This document shows positions 37,460-46,713 of a DNA stretch of 64,000 nt, one piece after another (the stretch's first letter is position 1; each line of letters opens with the position of its first letter). This stretch comes from Adhaeribacter radiodurans (lineage in GTDB: Bacteria; Bacteroidota; Bacteroidia; Cytophagales; Hymenobacteraceae): NCBI RefSeq assembly GCF_014075995.1, contig NZ_CP055152.1, positions 62,001 to 126,000 of the forward strand. Reading direction: 5' to 3'. The position numbers were made by a program, and so were the translations under genes. The notes below the pieces were generated by a model, which worked only from the letters and a program-made list of their open reading frames with translations, had not been told where the DNA came from and did not search any database.

Positions 37460-37633
37460 ATGAATTATTCTAATTTAACCATTGCCTTTCAAAAAGGCAG
37501 AAGAGGGACCATCGTAGGTAAGATCGTCGAATTGCCCCATATCATTACCCGGGGAACTACCCTGGAAGAAGTACGCGCGAAAATAGTTGCTTTACTCGGC
37601 AACCAACCGCATTCCCTGCGGGGTAGTCGTTAA
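37460..37633 (+). CDS. Orphan HicB-like (UPF0150) mini-protein
   Basis: 57 residues. The sequence LTIAFQKGRRGTIVGKIVELPHIITRGTTLEEVRAKIVALL follows the HicB N-domain pattern (strand, strand-GxxP-x-GxTLEEA helix). Full HicB antitoxins also have a DNA-binding tail, which is missing, and no HicA toxin lies beside it. It could be a stand-alone UPF0150 protein or a remnant. It converges with the minus-strand gene ending at 37637. Confidence 0.6.
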   Translation: MNYSNLTIAFQKGRRGTIVGKIVELPHIITRGTTLEEVRAKIVALLGNQPHSLRGSR

Positions 37634-37636
37634 TTT

Positions 37637-37891
37637 CTAGATTTTGGGGATTAATAAATAATTGACCCCATCGTACTCTTGACAGTTGCAACTATGTTGA
37701 CACAAATGCTGGAAGCGGCTTTCAAAACGGGCAATTACCTGATCGGGAATGGAGCGCTTTTTCATTTCCCGCGAATCCATTACCAGCAAATACTCCTTAG
37801 TTTCGGCAATATCGACCACTTGTTTGAGAAACAAGGGCGAAGGCGCAATTAAGTAATCGTATATGGCTTGTTTCGTCTTAACTAGTTCCAT
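37637..37891 (-). CDS. Small hypothetical protein
   Basis: 84 residues, helical, with three cysteines and two histidines near the C-terminus (HLCQHSCNC) that could bind a metal. No recognised family. Convergent with the HicB-like mini-gene, 3 bases apart. Confidence 0.5.
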   Translation of the reverse strand: MELVKTKQAIYDYLIAPSPLFLKQVVDIAETKEYLLVMDSREMKKRSIPDQVIARFESRFQHLCQHSCNCQEYDGVNYLLIPKI

Positions 37892-38204
37892 CCCACTATC
37901 CTGCTTTGAATTCGTATGTTGCGACCGTATATATTACGGTTAAGAATTTATACTGCAACAAAACCGGATAGTTCTTAAAAGGAGGAGATATTATTCAACC
38001 AGAAGTCAGCAGCAGCGACGAAAAGGCTGCTTTATAAGAGACAAATAAGCTTTTGACAAGTAGGGCGCATAATAAGGATGCATTAGAATAATAAGACTAT
38101 TTCACTCTTTACTTCTCATAACAGTACCTATTAGACTGGGTTGAACTTAAAAAGGGCATATCTGCCCAATCTATTCATCCCACAATTAGCTAGGGAGGGC
38201 TTAC
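37892..38204. other. Intergenic, nothing recognised
   Basis: No convincing ORF, repeat or terminator seen in this 313-base stretch. Confidence 0.5.
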
Positions 38205-38606
38205 CTATGCTTCAAAATGTTGGGCCAGAATACTTTTTAAAGCGGCCTCGGTCAAAGGCTTATTCAGCAGCCCCGTTATATTCGCTTGTTCTATCTTTTC
38301 TACGTCTTGCGGGTTTAAAGAAGTAGTCAACATAATGATAATAACCGATTGCCGCTGCGCAAGCTCTAATTGCTCATACGCCTCCAGGAATTCAAAGCCA
38401 TCCATAATAGGCATATTGATATCTAACAAAATTAACCGGGGGCAATCCCCACCGGGACAATGGGCTTGCAAGAGTTGTAAGGCCTCTAACCCATTATGGG
38501 CTACCAAAAGCTTTTCGGCTACTGCCAGTTTTTGGAAAAGCCTTTTATTTAAATAAATAGCCGTCTCGTCATCGTCTACCAGCAAGGCGCAAGTCATTTT
38601 AGTCAT
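38205..38606 (-). CDS. Single-domain response regulator (CheY-like)
   Basis: 133 residues, receiver domain only: acidic pocket DDDE near residues 11-14, phosphoacceptor Asp in LILLDINMPIMDGFEF, then LTTS and NKPL with the conserved Thr and Lys. It lies 60 bases downstream of the multi-PAS histidine kinase on the same strand and is its likely phosphorylation partner. No output domain, so it probably signals by protein contact. Confidence 0.9.
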   Translation of the reverse strand: MTKMTCALLVDDDETAIYLNKRLFQKLAVAEKLLVAHNGLEALQLLQAHCPGGDCPRLILLDINMPIMDGFEFLEAYEQLELAQRQSVIIIMLTTSLNPQDVEKIEQANITGLLNKPLTEAALKSILAQHFEA

Positions 38607-38666
38607 GGTGTTCTTTGTTAGTACTGTTCGGTATTATACCTAGGCCTTTACTGGGTTTCTTGATTA

Positions 38667-41600
38667 TTATCGCCGAAAATATACCTGGAAGGTAGAGCCC
38701 TCCTCCACGTTACTGGTAACTTCAATCTTACCCCCCGCATTCTCAATTATTTTCTTGACCATGTATAAGCCAATGCCGGATCCTTCCACGTGGTTATGCA
38801 AACGCTTGAACATGGTGAAAAGCTTGTTTTTGCCAGACAAGTCCATGCCTAAACCATTATCGGCAACTGTGAGCACCTGGTATTCCGCTGTTCCAGTACA
38901 ATAAATCTGGATTAGCGGGGTTCGTTTCGGAGAATGATATTTAATAGCGTTCGAAAGTAAATTATAAATAATACTGCGCAGATTTTTCGCTGAAAAACGG
39001 ATGGTAGGACAGTTGCGGACATCGACTTCAATCTGGGCCTGGGTAGTTTGAATGAGCGTAGCTAAATCCAGCTGCACATCGCTGATGATAGCCGCCAGAT
39101 CAACCGGTGTGACTTCGGCTTTATTTTCCTTTTGCAGCTTGGTAATTTCGGTTAAATGATCAATGGTGCGCTTAAAGCGTTGCACTGAATCCTGGATGAG
39201 ATGTAGCGTATACGGAACATCTTCGGTTTGTAAGCTATCGGGGGGCAGTTGATCCGACAAAGCTTCCATTAACCCTTCGATGTTAAGAATAGGCGCTTTC
39301 AAATCGTGCGAGGCAGTATAAATGAAATTATCCAAATCCACGTTCACGCGCACGAGTTGCTGATTAGCCTCTTGTAATTCCTGATTCGCCGTGAGCAGAT
39401 TTTCAGCTAAGGCCGTTGCTTTGCGTTCACTGGCTTCCACAATCCGGCGGGCTTCTACCTGATCGGTAATATCCTGCACCAGGGTATAGAAGCCTACGAC
39501 CTTTTCATTTTGTAAATCGGGAACGTAACTGGTCCGGATATGTTTGGTAAAGCCTTCTCGGTAGGGCATGGTCGCTTCAAAGTCCAGTCGTTCCCCTTTA
39601 AGGGCACGATCAATGTATTGTTTTACTCCCCGGTAAGCGGTTTCCCCTACTACCTGGCGGACCGGCCGGTTCAGCAAATCTTCTGGTTTTTGGTGAAACC
39701 AACTCTCGTAGGCTTTATTGGCGAACCGGTATTTTTCTTCCTGATCCAGGTAGCCAATGAGAACGGGTAAGGAATCGGTTATCAGGCGTAGTTGCTGGGT
39801 GCTGGCTTCACTGGCTTGGCGGGCTTTTACTTGTTCACTGACGTCGGTTGCTACCGCCGCCACGCTCATCACCTGGCCTTGCTCATCCTGTAAAGGTTGG
39901 TAAACAAAGTTTAAGTATATTTTTTCTAATTGGCCATTTCGGGGCAACATGGCGGTTACTTCGTTGGCTACAAAAGGGGTACCGGTACGCACCACTTCAT
40001 CGAGTAACTCCTTAAAACCTTGGTCACGTACTTCCGGCAGCGCTTCCAGCAAGGCTTTACCTAACACCTGTTCCGGAATTCGGCCCCACAAGGCTGCTAC
40101 CAGGGGATTGGCTACCTCAATCACGTATTCCGGATTGCGCAGCACGGCAATAGCCACGGGAGCTTGCTCGAAAAGAACTTGCAGTTGTTTTTGCTGCGCT
40201 TCTTGTTGCTGACGCATTTGCACTTGCTGGGTAACATCGTACGCAAAAGTAGAAATCCCCACGATTTGGCCGTTCTCGCGGTAAGCCTGGTAAGTAAAAG
40301 TAAAATACATTTCCCTGGGTGGCTTTCCATCGGGCTGTTCCAGCAGTAGCGGAGCTTCCTGACCGAAGTACGTCTCCCCCGTCTGGTAAACTTTATTTAA
40401 AAGCCCGGCGAAACCCGCGGGTACCGTTTCGGGCAAAGCTTCCGCTACCGTCCGGCCCAGTAATTCCCTACCCGGGAAAAACGCCTGGTAAGCGGCGTTA
40501 ACGTATTCGTACCGGTGTTCCGGTCCCCGTTGGATGCAAATAGCCGCGGGGGTCAGTTCAAATACCTGGTAGAACGTTTCGCGTTCTTGGATTAATTTCT
40601 GCGCATTAGCTATTAATTCGGCCTGTAAAGCGGCGGCTTGCTGCCGGGCTTCTACCTTCTCGGTAACGTCCACAATAAAGGCCAGAATCCCTTGGATCTG
40701 GCCAAAGTCATTTCGCAAGGGCTGGTAGACAAAATCTACGTATCGTTGCTTAAGTTTTCCCGTGTTCGGATCATAAAGTCGCAGAGATTTTTCGGTTCCT
40801 ACAAAAGGAAAGCCAGTAGCATACACCTGGTCTAATAAACTAACAAAACCTTGCTCGGCTAATTCCGGAAAAACTTCGGTCACGGTTAGCCCTAATTGGG
40901 CGCGATCACCCGACAGAGCCAGGTAAGGATCATTGAAAAAATTATAGCGATGTTCCGGTCCCTCTAATGTGGCAATAGCGGCGGGCACCTGCCCTAAGAT
41001 CAGCTGCAATTTGTTTTGTTGCTCGCGCAATTGTTCCCGTTGCAGCTCTGTTTTCTGGAGGGCCGCGTGTAAGGCGAGAGTGCGATCATCTACCCGGGCT
41101 TCTAGTACCTGATTGAGTTGTTTTAAGGCGTGCTGAGCCTTTTCCAATTTCTGGTTGGTGGAAGTAAGTTCCTGGTTGGTAACTTGCAGTTCTTCGTTTA
41201 TAGCCTGCAATTCTTTATTCAGGGTTTGAACTTCTTGCCGGCTTATATCTACCTGGCGACGAGCCGCTACCTGGGCGGTTACTTCATAAGCAAAGACTAT
41301 AATTCCATCTACTTCACCGGCTAAATTGCGCGTAGCCTGGTAGATGAAATTATAATAGTTTTCTCCTAGTTCTTGACCCGTATTTTCATGATCGAGCTGC
41401 ACGAGCATCTCATTGGCGTAGTAGGTCTCGCCAGTACGATATACTTTATGGAGTAAACCAAAAATAGGTTGACCAACAAGTTCCGGCATGACTTCGGCAA
41501 TCGGTTTACCGACTAAGGGGCGTTCGCCTACTAACTGCTGATAAGGCGGATTCACGAATTTAAAAACGTGCTCGGGTCCCTGGAAAATACAGATGAGAGC

Positions 41601-42128
41601 CGGTGCTTGCATTAAGATATTATGCAGTTGCTGCTCTTGTAGATCAGCTTGCGCATGCGCAGCTTTTTCGCGGGATTCACTCTGGGAAAGTTTTTTTTCA
41701 GCCAGTACCGCCGCGGTTACATTGACAACCGAATGGATAATCTGGTACACTTGCCCCTGCGCATCTAATACCGGGATATTGCGGGTTAACCAGTGGCGTT
41801 CCACAAAGTGACCAGCTTTTTCCGGATCGGGTACATCGTACTGTTGGCGGGCCAATTCGTGGGGCTTACCCGTGGCTATTACTTGTTCTAAAGAAGCCCG
41901 CACATTCGTCTTTCCTTTCGCTTCCGGAGCTTCGGGGTTGTCCGGAAAAAGCTCGAATATATGATGCCCAACTAAGTCTTCCCGTTTCGTGAGGGTTGCC
42001 TCCAGGTAAGCATCCGATACGGCTTCCATAATTAAATCGCGGGAGAGAAGTAAGTAAGCGCCGGGCAAAGAGTTGAAGACCGCCAATAAGTTGGGCGGCG
42101 GAGAGTAAAGATCAGACATTGAAATCAA
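38667..42128 (-). CDS. Multi-PAS sensor histidine kinase
   Basis: About 1153 residues (a second Met at 42119 is equally likely as start). Six PAS-like repeats fill residues ~10-900, most with the recurring phrases PEHxxxxxNxxY and GxTxxEVxPE; a coiled-coil of LQxxNEELQxTNQEL type separates the second and third. The kinase core follows: H-box YTASHDLKAPIL, N-box NLLSNAIKYH, G-boxes DNGLGMD and GSGIGLYMV. No transmembrane segment is visible, so a cytoplasmic sensor is likely. Internal repetition suggests PAS duplication. The CheY-like gene downstream completes the pair. Confidence 0.92.
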   Translation of the reverse strand: MISMSDLYSPPPNLLAVFNSLPGAYLLLSRDLIMEAVSDAYLEATLTKREDLVGHHIFELFPDNPEAPEAKGKTNVRASLEQVIATGKPHELARQQYDVPDPEKAGHFVERHWLTRNIPVLDAQGQVYQIIHSVVNVTAAVLAEKKLSQSESREKAAHAQADLQEQQLHNILMQAPALICIFQGPEHVFKFVNPPYQQLVGERPLVGKPIAEVMPELVGQPIFGLLHKVYRTGETYYANEMLVQLDHENTGQELGENYYNFIYQATRNLAGEVDGIIVFAYEVTAQVAARRQVDISRQEVQTLNKELQAINEELQVTNQELTSTNQKLEKAQHALKQLNQVLEARVDDRTLALHAALQKTELQREQLREQQNKLQLILGQVPAAIATLEGPEHRYNFFNDPYLALSGDRAQLGLTVTEVFPELAEQGFVSLLDQVYATGFPFVGTEKSLRLYDPNTGKLKQRYVDFVYQPLRNDFGQIQGILAFIVDVTEKVEARQQAAALQAELIANAQKLIQERETFYQVFELTPAAICIQRGPEHRYEYVNAAYQAFFPGRELLGRTVAEALPETVPAGFAGLLNKVYQTGETYFGQEAPLLLEQPDGKPPREMYFTFTYQAYRENGQIVGISTFAYDVTQQVQMRQQQEAQQKQLQVLFEQAPVAIAVLRNPEYVIEVANPLVAALWGRIPEQVLGKALLEALPEVRDQGFKELLDEVVRTGTPFVANEVTAMLPRNGQLEKIYLNFVYQPLQDEQGQVMSVAAVATDVSEQVKARQASEASTQQLRLITDSLPVLIGYLDQEEKYRFANKAYESWFHQKPEDLLNRPVRQVVGETAYRGVKQYIDRALKGERLDFEATMPYREGFTKHIRTSYVPDLQNEKVVGFYTLVQDITDQVEARRIVEASERKATALAENLLTANQELQEANQQLVRVNVDLDNFIYTASHDLKAPILNIEGLMEALSDQLPPDSLQTEDVPYTLHLIQDSVQRFKRTIDHLTEITKLQKENKAEVTPVDLAAIISDVQLDLATLIQTTQAQIEVDVRNCPTIRFSAKNLRSIIYNLLSNAIKYHSPKRTPLIQIYCTGTAEYQVLTVADNGLGMDLSGKNKLFTMFKRLHNHVEGSGIGLYMVKKIIENAGGKIEVTSNVEEGSTFQVYFRR

Positions 42129-42447
42129 CTTATAAGTTAGGGAGTAAAGGTATTAGGGTAGTGGCTGCTATTATAGAACGGTATAACGGAATATGGTTCT
42201 CTTTTGCTGCAAAAACAAGTTAAATAAGCTAACTTTTAGGAAAGATTCTATCTTACGAAAAGACTACTTTCTTGAGATAAATTAAAGCTGTTTTACATAT
42301 TGGTACTTATAGGACCTAATTAGCCGAGTAGGAGGGGACTACAAAGCTTTTGAAAAGGAGGTGTCTTCTTTTTAATTTGTTGCCTATTTCTATCCGTTGG
42401 TCACCAATAGCACGCTTTATTTGGAGAACCTTAAGCGGCAGGCTAAA
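42129..42447. other. Intergenic, nothing recognised
   Basis: About 320 bases without a supported gene; presumably holds the kinase promoter. Confidence 0.5.
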
Positions 42448-42870
42448 CTAATCGTTTAAATCGAAGGCGGGATTGTAAACGATTTCCCATAGGTGTTGGT
42501 CTAGGTCCTGGAAATATCCCGCATAACCCCCATAAAAAGTATTTTGGGCGGATTTTACAATGGTTGCTCCCGCGCTTTTGGCCTGCTCCATCACCGCATC
42601 TACTTCTGCTTTGCTAGCAACATTGTGACCTAGGGTGAAATCAGTGACCGCGGGTTCGTTAGGTTTTAACTGCGTATCGTGCGCCAAGCTTGTTCTAGGC
42701 CATAGGGCTAGTTTTAGCCCATTTTGTAAATCAAAAAAAGCGACGGCCCCGTATTCAAATTCTTTACCGATAATCCCTTGGGTTGGTAATCCCAGTCCAT
42801 CTCGGTAAAAGGCAACGGCTTTCTCTAAGTCGTTTACGGCTAATGTCACTACAGAGATTCTAGGTTGCAT
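42448..42870 (-). CDS. VOC-family (glyoxalase-like) protein
   Basis: 140 residues with the VOC opening ISVVTLAVNDLEKAVAFYRDGLGLP and the closing GYFQDLDQHLWEIVYNP, the two beta-alpha-beta-beta-beta repeats of the superfamily. The terminal Glu (HLWEI) is a usual metal ligand. Substrate unknown; VOC proteins include glyoxalases, dioxygenases and fosfomycin or bleomycin resistance proteins, and nothing here picks one. Confidence 0.88.
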   Translation of the reverse strand: MQPRISVVTLAVNDLEKAVAFYRDGLGLPTQGIIGKEFEYGAVAFFDLQNGLKLALWPRTSLAHDTQLKPNEPAVTDFTLGHNVASKAEVDAVMEQAKSAGATIVKSAQNTFYGGYAGYFQDLDQHLWEIVYNPAFDLND

Positions 42871-42955
42871 TCTTTCCTGGTTTAACTACACGCTTAAAGA
42901 TAGCAGTTACTAAATCAAGGAATATACTATTCGCCATGGCAGAAAGGATTATTTT

Positions 42956-43192
42956 TCATAGATTGGTAAAGTGCCAATATATAGGTTGCAAAGAATGGCT
43001 ATTAGAGTGCTGCAAATTCCCTTTTTCAGATAACGAATTATATGTTAAATAGGAAGGGTTTTCTAGCTTTTGTACAATTAATGAATTAATGCTAAAGTAT
43101 TGGTGAAGTTGTAGCATTTGAAAAACGTCCGTTCCAATTAGCTGCAATAGCAAAATAGCGATATATCGTTGAATGCTCCAACCCCCAGCCAT
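42956..43192 (-). CDS. Doubtful 78-residue ORF
   Basis: Reads MAGGWSIQRYIAILLLQLIG and onward without recognisable motif; the composition (many Ser, Leu, Gln, His) is weakly protein-like. It fills the gap between the VOC and SDR genes. It may be spurious. Confidence 0.2.
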   Translation of the reverse strand: MAGGWSIQRYIAILLLQLIGTDVFQMLQLHQYFSINSLIVQKLENPSYLTYNSLSEKGNLQHSNSHSLQPIYWHFTNL

Positions 43193-43224
43193 AATTTCAT
43201 AAACACCCGGTTAGCTGCAGTCCT

Positions 43225-44136
43225 TTATATTTCAAACCTCACACCACTCTCACTTTCCGCATATTTCCATAATTGTTTAGCTAATTCCTTATCGTTCATT
43301 GCCCTGGTGCTGTGTTTAGATAAAGCCGGATAACCCGAATATTCATTCGCTCCATCAGGACCATAAAATTCACCACCCATTACGGATGCGTCTGTAGCTG
43401 CAAAAAGTGAAGGTAATGCACCTTGCCAGGGCTGCATCACTTCATCAAATTCAGCGAACATTCCTTCTAATTGCTCACCGGGAATATGACGTTGTAAATC
43501 TGTTCGTGTAACGCCGGGATGCGAAGCTGCGGAAATCATTTTTAAATCCGCTGCTTTTATTTTTCTGTCTAATTCATAGGTAAACAGAATGTCTGCCAAC
43601 TTGCTTATGGCATAAGACTGCCATGCGTTGTACGGCTTTTCTAATTTCAAATTATCAAAATCAATATTATCCGTTAATGTTGCTGCACCGCTTGAAAGTG
43701 TTACCACACGGGCATTTGAAGCCTTTTTTAATAATGGAAACAAATGTCCTGTTAAAGCAAAATGCCCTAAAAAATTTACCCCAAACTGCAACTCATACCC
43801 CTTATCGGTTTTTGATGCTGGTGGTATCATCACGCCAGCATTGTTTACTAAAATGTCAAGTTTTGAATGTCTATTTTTAAATCCATCTGCAAAAGATTTT
43901 ATCTGAGTAGTATGTGCTAAATTCAGAATGCCGATTTCTAAACTTCCATTTCCTTTTGTAGATGATGTAATCTTCTCAATGGCTACCTCAATTTTATTTT
44001 GGTCTCTTGCAGCAATGGTAACATTTGCTCCTTTTTCATATAAAGCCTTTGCCGTTTCGTAACCGATACCGGTATTTGCTCCGGTTACAATAGCTGTTTT
44101 GCCTGTCAAATCAGGCATATTTTCTTTAGTCCACAT
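43225..44136 (-). CDS. Short-chain dehydrogenase/reductase
   Basis: 303 residues. NAD(P)-binding motif TGANTGIG (18-25), LVNNAGV, and the catalytic SYAISK tyrosine-lysine pair with the upstream Ser (TLSSG). The length and the C-terminal region fit the WW-domain oxidoreductase/retinol dehydrogenase-like branch. Substrate unknown. It is followed upstream by an AhpD-like gene and a Crp-type regulator, a combination suggesting a redox or detoxification unit. Confidence 0.9.
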   Translation of the reverse strand: MWTKENMPDLTGKTAIVTGANTGIGYETAKALYEKGANVTIAARDQNKIEVAIEKITSSTKGNGSLEIGILNLAHTTQIKSFADGFKNRHSKLDILVNNAGVMIPPASKTDKGYELQFGVNFLGHFALTGHLFPLLKKASNARVVTLSSGAATLTDNIDFDNLKLEKPYNAWQSYAISKLADILFTYELDRKIKAADLKMISAASHPGVTRTDLQRHIPGEQLEGMFAEFDEVMQPWQGALPSLFAATDASVMGGEFYGPDGANEYSGYPALSKHSTRAMNDKELAKQLWKYAESESGVRFEI

Positions 44137-44202
44137 AAGTTTGTTATCTAATCTTGTTTATTCACTAGGCCCGATAACCCGAATTCTTTTTCTTTCCAAT
44201 AA

Positions 44203-44232
44203 AAAATCACAGGTCGTTACACCTGCGATTTT
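44203..44232 (-). terminator. Rho-independent terminator of the AhpD-like gene
   Basis: AAAATCACAGGT (44203-44214) pairs with ACCTGCGATTTT (44221-44232) with one mismatch; the minus-strand stem is followed by a T-run. Confidence 0.75.
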
Positions 44233-44246
44233 CTATTAGGATTGTC

Positions 44247-44699
44247 TTATGCCAAACTTTGTCCTATCAGCAGATGGGTGCTTAGTACAACCCTGTTCCA
44301 TAGATTGATGGTAATAACGGCCGTTATAATATCTGCAATTTGTGTTTCGCTAAAGAATTGTAAGGCGTTTGTATAAGTGTCGTCCGCTAATCCATTTTGA
44401 TGGATTAACGTTATCTCTTCCGTGATAGCCAACACTGCTTTTTCTTCTTCCGTAAAAATACCTTCGGCTTCTCGCCAGGCATTCAGCAAAAAAATACGCT
44501 GGGTCGTTTCACCATTTTTAATGGCGTCTTGCGTATGGATGTTGATACAATAGGCACACCCGTTGATTTGTGAAGCACGGATTTTAATAAGTTCTTTGGT
44601 CGTTTTGGATATAGAACACTGTGAAAGATAGGTTTCTAAACCAATCATTGCCTTTAGCGCATTGGGAGCTGCTGCTTTAATGTTGAATCGTTTTTGCAT
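44247..44699 (-). CDS. Carboxymuconolactone decarboxylase family (AhpD-like) protein
   Basis: 150 residues with the AhpD/CMD core CAYCINIHTQDA: redox pair C48/C51 and H55. Such proteins act as alkylhydroperoxidase-like reductants. It sits between the SDR and Crp-type regulator genes, all on the minus strand. Length is typical for a one-domain CMD protein. Confidence 0.9.
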   Translation of the reverse strand: MQKRFNIKAAAPNALKAMIGLETYLSQCSISKTTKELIKIRASQINGCAYCINIHTQDAIKNGETTQRIFLLNAWREAEGIFTEEEKAVLAITEEITLIHQNGLADDTYTNALQFFSETQIADIITAVITINLWNRVVLSTHLLIGQSLA

Positions 44700-44767
44700 T
44701 GCCTAATTCTTTTAAAATTGTTCAATGCAAAGCTGGCAAATGAGAAAATGAAAAATCTTAAACTGGT

Positions 44768-45343
44768 TTAAGAAATACGCTTTTTACGAATTTCACTTAG
44801 ATATTCGGGTGTGAATCCCAAATAGGAAGCGAGTAAGTACTGGGGAATACGTTGTGCAAATTCGGGATACCTTTCAATTGATTGAAAATAAAACTCTTCT
44901 TTGGAAAGGGAGTAAAGATATTTAATACGCATTTGGGCTGCGGCGTAAGCCCGCTGGTAAACAAAACGGAAATAGCGTTCCATACCCGGAAATGCTTTTA
45001 CCAGTTTTTCCTGATTGTCTTGTGTGATACAAAGAATCTTAGATTTTTCTACTGCTTGGATATAAAATTGGGAAGAGATCTTGCGTTCGTAAGCAATGTT
45101 GTCGGTCATCCACCAAGTTTCTATGGCAAATTCGGTGGTTTGTTCCATGCCTTTTTCATTGATGTAAAACTTTCGTAGCAAGCCGCTTAGTACAAAATAA
45201 TGGTGTCTGCAAATTTGTCCTTCCTCTAGTAAGTTTTCTTTTTTAGCTACATCTTTGAGGTCAAAGAATTTTTGAATTTCATCAAATTCATCGTTAGAAG
45301 CTTCTGCGAATTTGTTTATATGTTCTTTGAAAGTATTCAACAT
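44768..45343 (-). CDS. Crp/Fnr-family transcriptional regulator
   Basis: 191 residues. N-terminal cyclic-nucleotide-binding-like beta roll (LLEEGQICRHHYFVLSGLLRKFY) and C-terminal helix-turn-helix (FAQRIPQYLLASYLGFTPEYLSEIRKKR). The typical cAMP-contact residues are not all present, as in many Bacteroidota homologues. It lies upstream of the AhpD-like and SDR genes on the same strand and likely controls them. Confidence 0.88.
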   Translation of the reverse strand: MLNTFKEHINKFAEASNDEFDEIQKFFDLKDVAKKENLLEEGQICRHHYFVLSGLLRKFYINEKGMEQTTEFAIETWWMTDNIAYERKISSQFYIQAVEKSKILCITQDNQEKLVKAFPGMERYFRFVYQRAYAAAQMRIKYLYSLSKEEFYFQSIERYPEFAQRIPQYLLASYLGFTPEYLSEIRKKRIS

Positions 45344-45375
45344 TTGGGCTTTAAAAGTGCTGGTTGTAAGATTGC

Positions 45376-45429
45376 AGGTAACGGACTAGGCTTTGCGGTG
45401 GCGCAGCTACCGTATAGATGTGGTTAGGA
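45376..45429 (-). repeat. attC-like hairpin D
   Basis: AGGTAACGGACTAGGC (from 45376) and GTTAGGA (45423-45429) bound a short imperfect hairpin. It shares AACGGACTwGGC with the next site (46030-46082). The core triplets AAC/GTT fit attC; the rest of the core fits poorly. Confidence 0.4.
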
Positions 45430-45489
45430 GTAGAATTTTTTTTAATTAAGCTTATACTGATCTTTTAACACCTGAATTTGATCGTAATC

Positions 45490-46023
45490 CTAAACTTCCA
45501 GGAGATAGGATGTATTTCCTTTTGAAGTTTCCTCAAATCTTACTTTAGCTAAATACCATTCTTTTAGTATCCTCTTCAAATCTTCCTTGTGTTGCTCTGA
45601 TTTAATCCAAAAGGCAAATTGGTATTTTACATTATTATAAGTGAATTCTAAGTTATTATCCGTACCATTTTTGTAGGTTATAGTCGAGGTCGAAATAACT
45701 TCCTCTCCAAATAGATGTTTGATATCTATTCTAATATCTGTTATTTCATTTAAAGTAAATACAGTTTCACCAACCTGAATGGAGGTTTTACATAGTTTTA
45801 GCTGCTTTTGGAATCTTCCATCTAATCTTTCTTGACCCTGTTTAAAATAGTGCCATTTCCAATAAAAGATAATAGACGTAATAAATGGAATGATGGAGTA
45901 GATAGACCTCAATTCTAAAATATAAAATATTACCACTATTCCGAAAAAGATAAAACACAAAAGCATGTACCTTTCTTCCAGGTAGGACTTATCCTTTTTT
46001 TGATATGTTACACTCTCAAACAT
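45490..46023 (-). CDS. Hypothetical membrane protein
   Basis: 177 residues. Two hydrophobic segments near residues 21-55 (MLLCFIFFGIVVIFYIL and YSIIPFITSIIFYW) are followed by a soluble C-terminal domain resembling PH-like/YcxB-type folds (KTSIQVGETVFTLNEITDI). Lies between attC-like hairpins, as a cassette would. Function unknown. Confidence 0.7.
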   Translation of the reverse strand: MFESVTYQKKDKSYLEERYMLLCFIFFGIVVIFYILELRSIYSIIPFITSIIFYWKWHYFKQGQERLDGRFQKQLKLCKTSIQVGETVFTLNEITDIRIDIKHLFGEEVISTSTITYKNGTDNNLEFTYNNVKYQFAFWIKSEQHKEDLKRILKEWYLAKVRFEETSKGNTSYLLEV

Positions 46024-46029
46024 TTTTAA

Positions 46030-46082
46030 TCCTAACGGACTTGGCTAAGGCACGCCTTAGTGTGCTTTAGGCTTTGTTGGGT
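46030..46082 (-). repeat. attC-like hairpin B
   Basis: TCCTAAC (46030-46036) and GTTGGGT (46076-46082) are inverted core sites around a self-complementary spacer with CTAAGGC/GCCTTAG. On the minus strand it lies immediately downstream of the 97-residue gene, as in integron cassettes. Confidence 0.55.
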
Positions 46083-46137
46083 GAAGTTGTTATTGATTTA
46101 CTTTATCAATTTTAAACTTTCTATTGATGTGTCCTTA

Positions 46138-46431
46138 TTACTTTTTAATTAAAATCCTTCTTACTAACAAATAGAGAGACAATGCCAGAAGCAGCATTGT
46201 CATTAGGCTAAAAATGTACAACCGCTGTTTATCATTGAACACAACTATAAAGATAATCGAAAGTGTGGCAACACACCCAATCAATACCATTACATCTTTT
46301 AAAGAGTAAACCTTAAACTTTATAAGGGCATATATCTTTGCATAAACATAAAATGGTAGCCAAAAAGAAATAAGGACAGATATGTAGAGCAGAGCTTCTG
46401 ATTTAATAATGTCACTTAATGATATTGCCAA
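46138..46431 (-). CDS. Small hypothetical membrane protein
   Basis: 97 residues with three hydrophobic helices (YISVLISFWLPFYVYAKIYALI, DVMVLIGCVATLSIIFIVVF, YIFSLMTMLLLALSLYLLV) and a basic tail. No family recognised. It is bounded by two attC-like hairpins and could be a single-gene cassette. Confidence 0.7.
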   Translation of the reverse strand: MAISLSDIIKSEALLYISVLISFWLPFYVYAKIYALIKFKVYSLKDVMVLIGCVATLSIIFIVVFNDKQRLYIFSLMTMLLLALSLYLLVRRILIKK

Positions 46432-46460
46432 GGCTCTATTATTTTTAAATATTCAGTTAC

Positions 46461-46592
46461 ACCCAACGTTTTGCGGCTTGCCGAAGGCGGGGTTTTTTAG
46501 CACAAAAGTTCAATAGAATTACTACTATTGAACCTTGCAGAAATGTTTAATAGAAGCACTTCAGCCCCGCTTTTGGCAAACCCTTGTTGTGT
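46461..46592 (-). repeat. attC-like hairpin A
   Basis: ACCCAAC (46461-46467) and GTTGTGT (46586-46592) are inverted cores. Inner boxes on the minus strand, GGTTTGCCAAAAGCGGGG and CCCCGCCTTCGGCAAGCC, pair along most of their length. About 132 bases, within the size of long attC sites. Confidence 0.6.
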
Positions 46593-46650
46593 GCTGGGCT
46601 TCTTCGTCAGTCTAAGCTTAATTTATTTCCACGCTGTTTTAAACATAGGA

Positions 46651-46687
46651 AGCCTGTCCAAATTCCTTTACAGAACTTTGACAGGCT
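46651..46687 (-). terminator. Stem-loop after the ABM gene
   Basis: AGCCTGTC (46651-46658) pairs with GACAGGCT (46680-46687), just beyond the stop of the monooxygenase-like gene. T-run is weak. Confidence 0.45.
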
Positions 46688-46713
46688 GCCATTTTATAAT
46701 AATTGTGGTGTAT

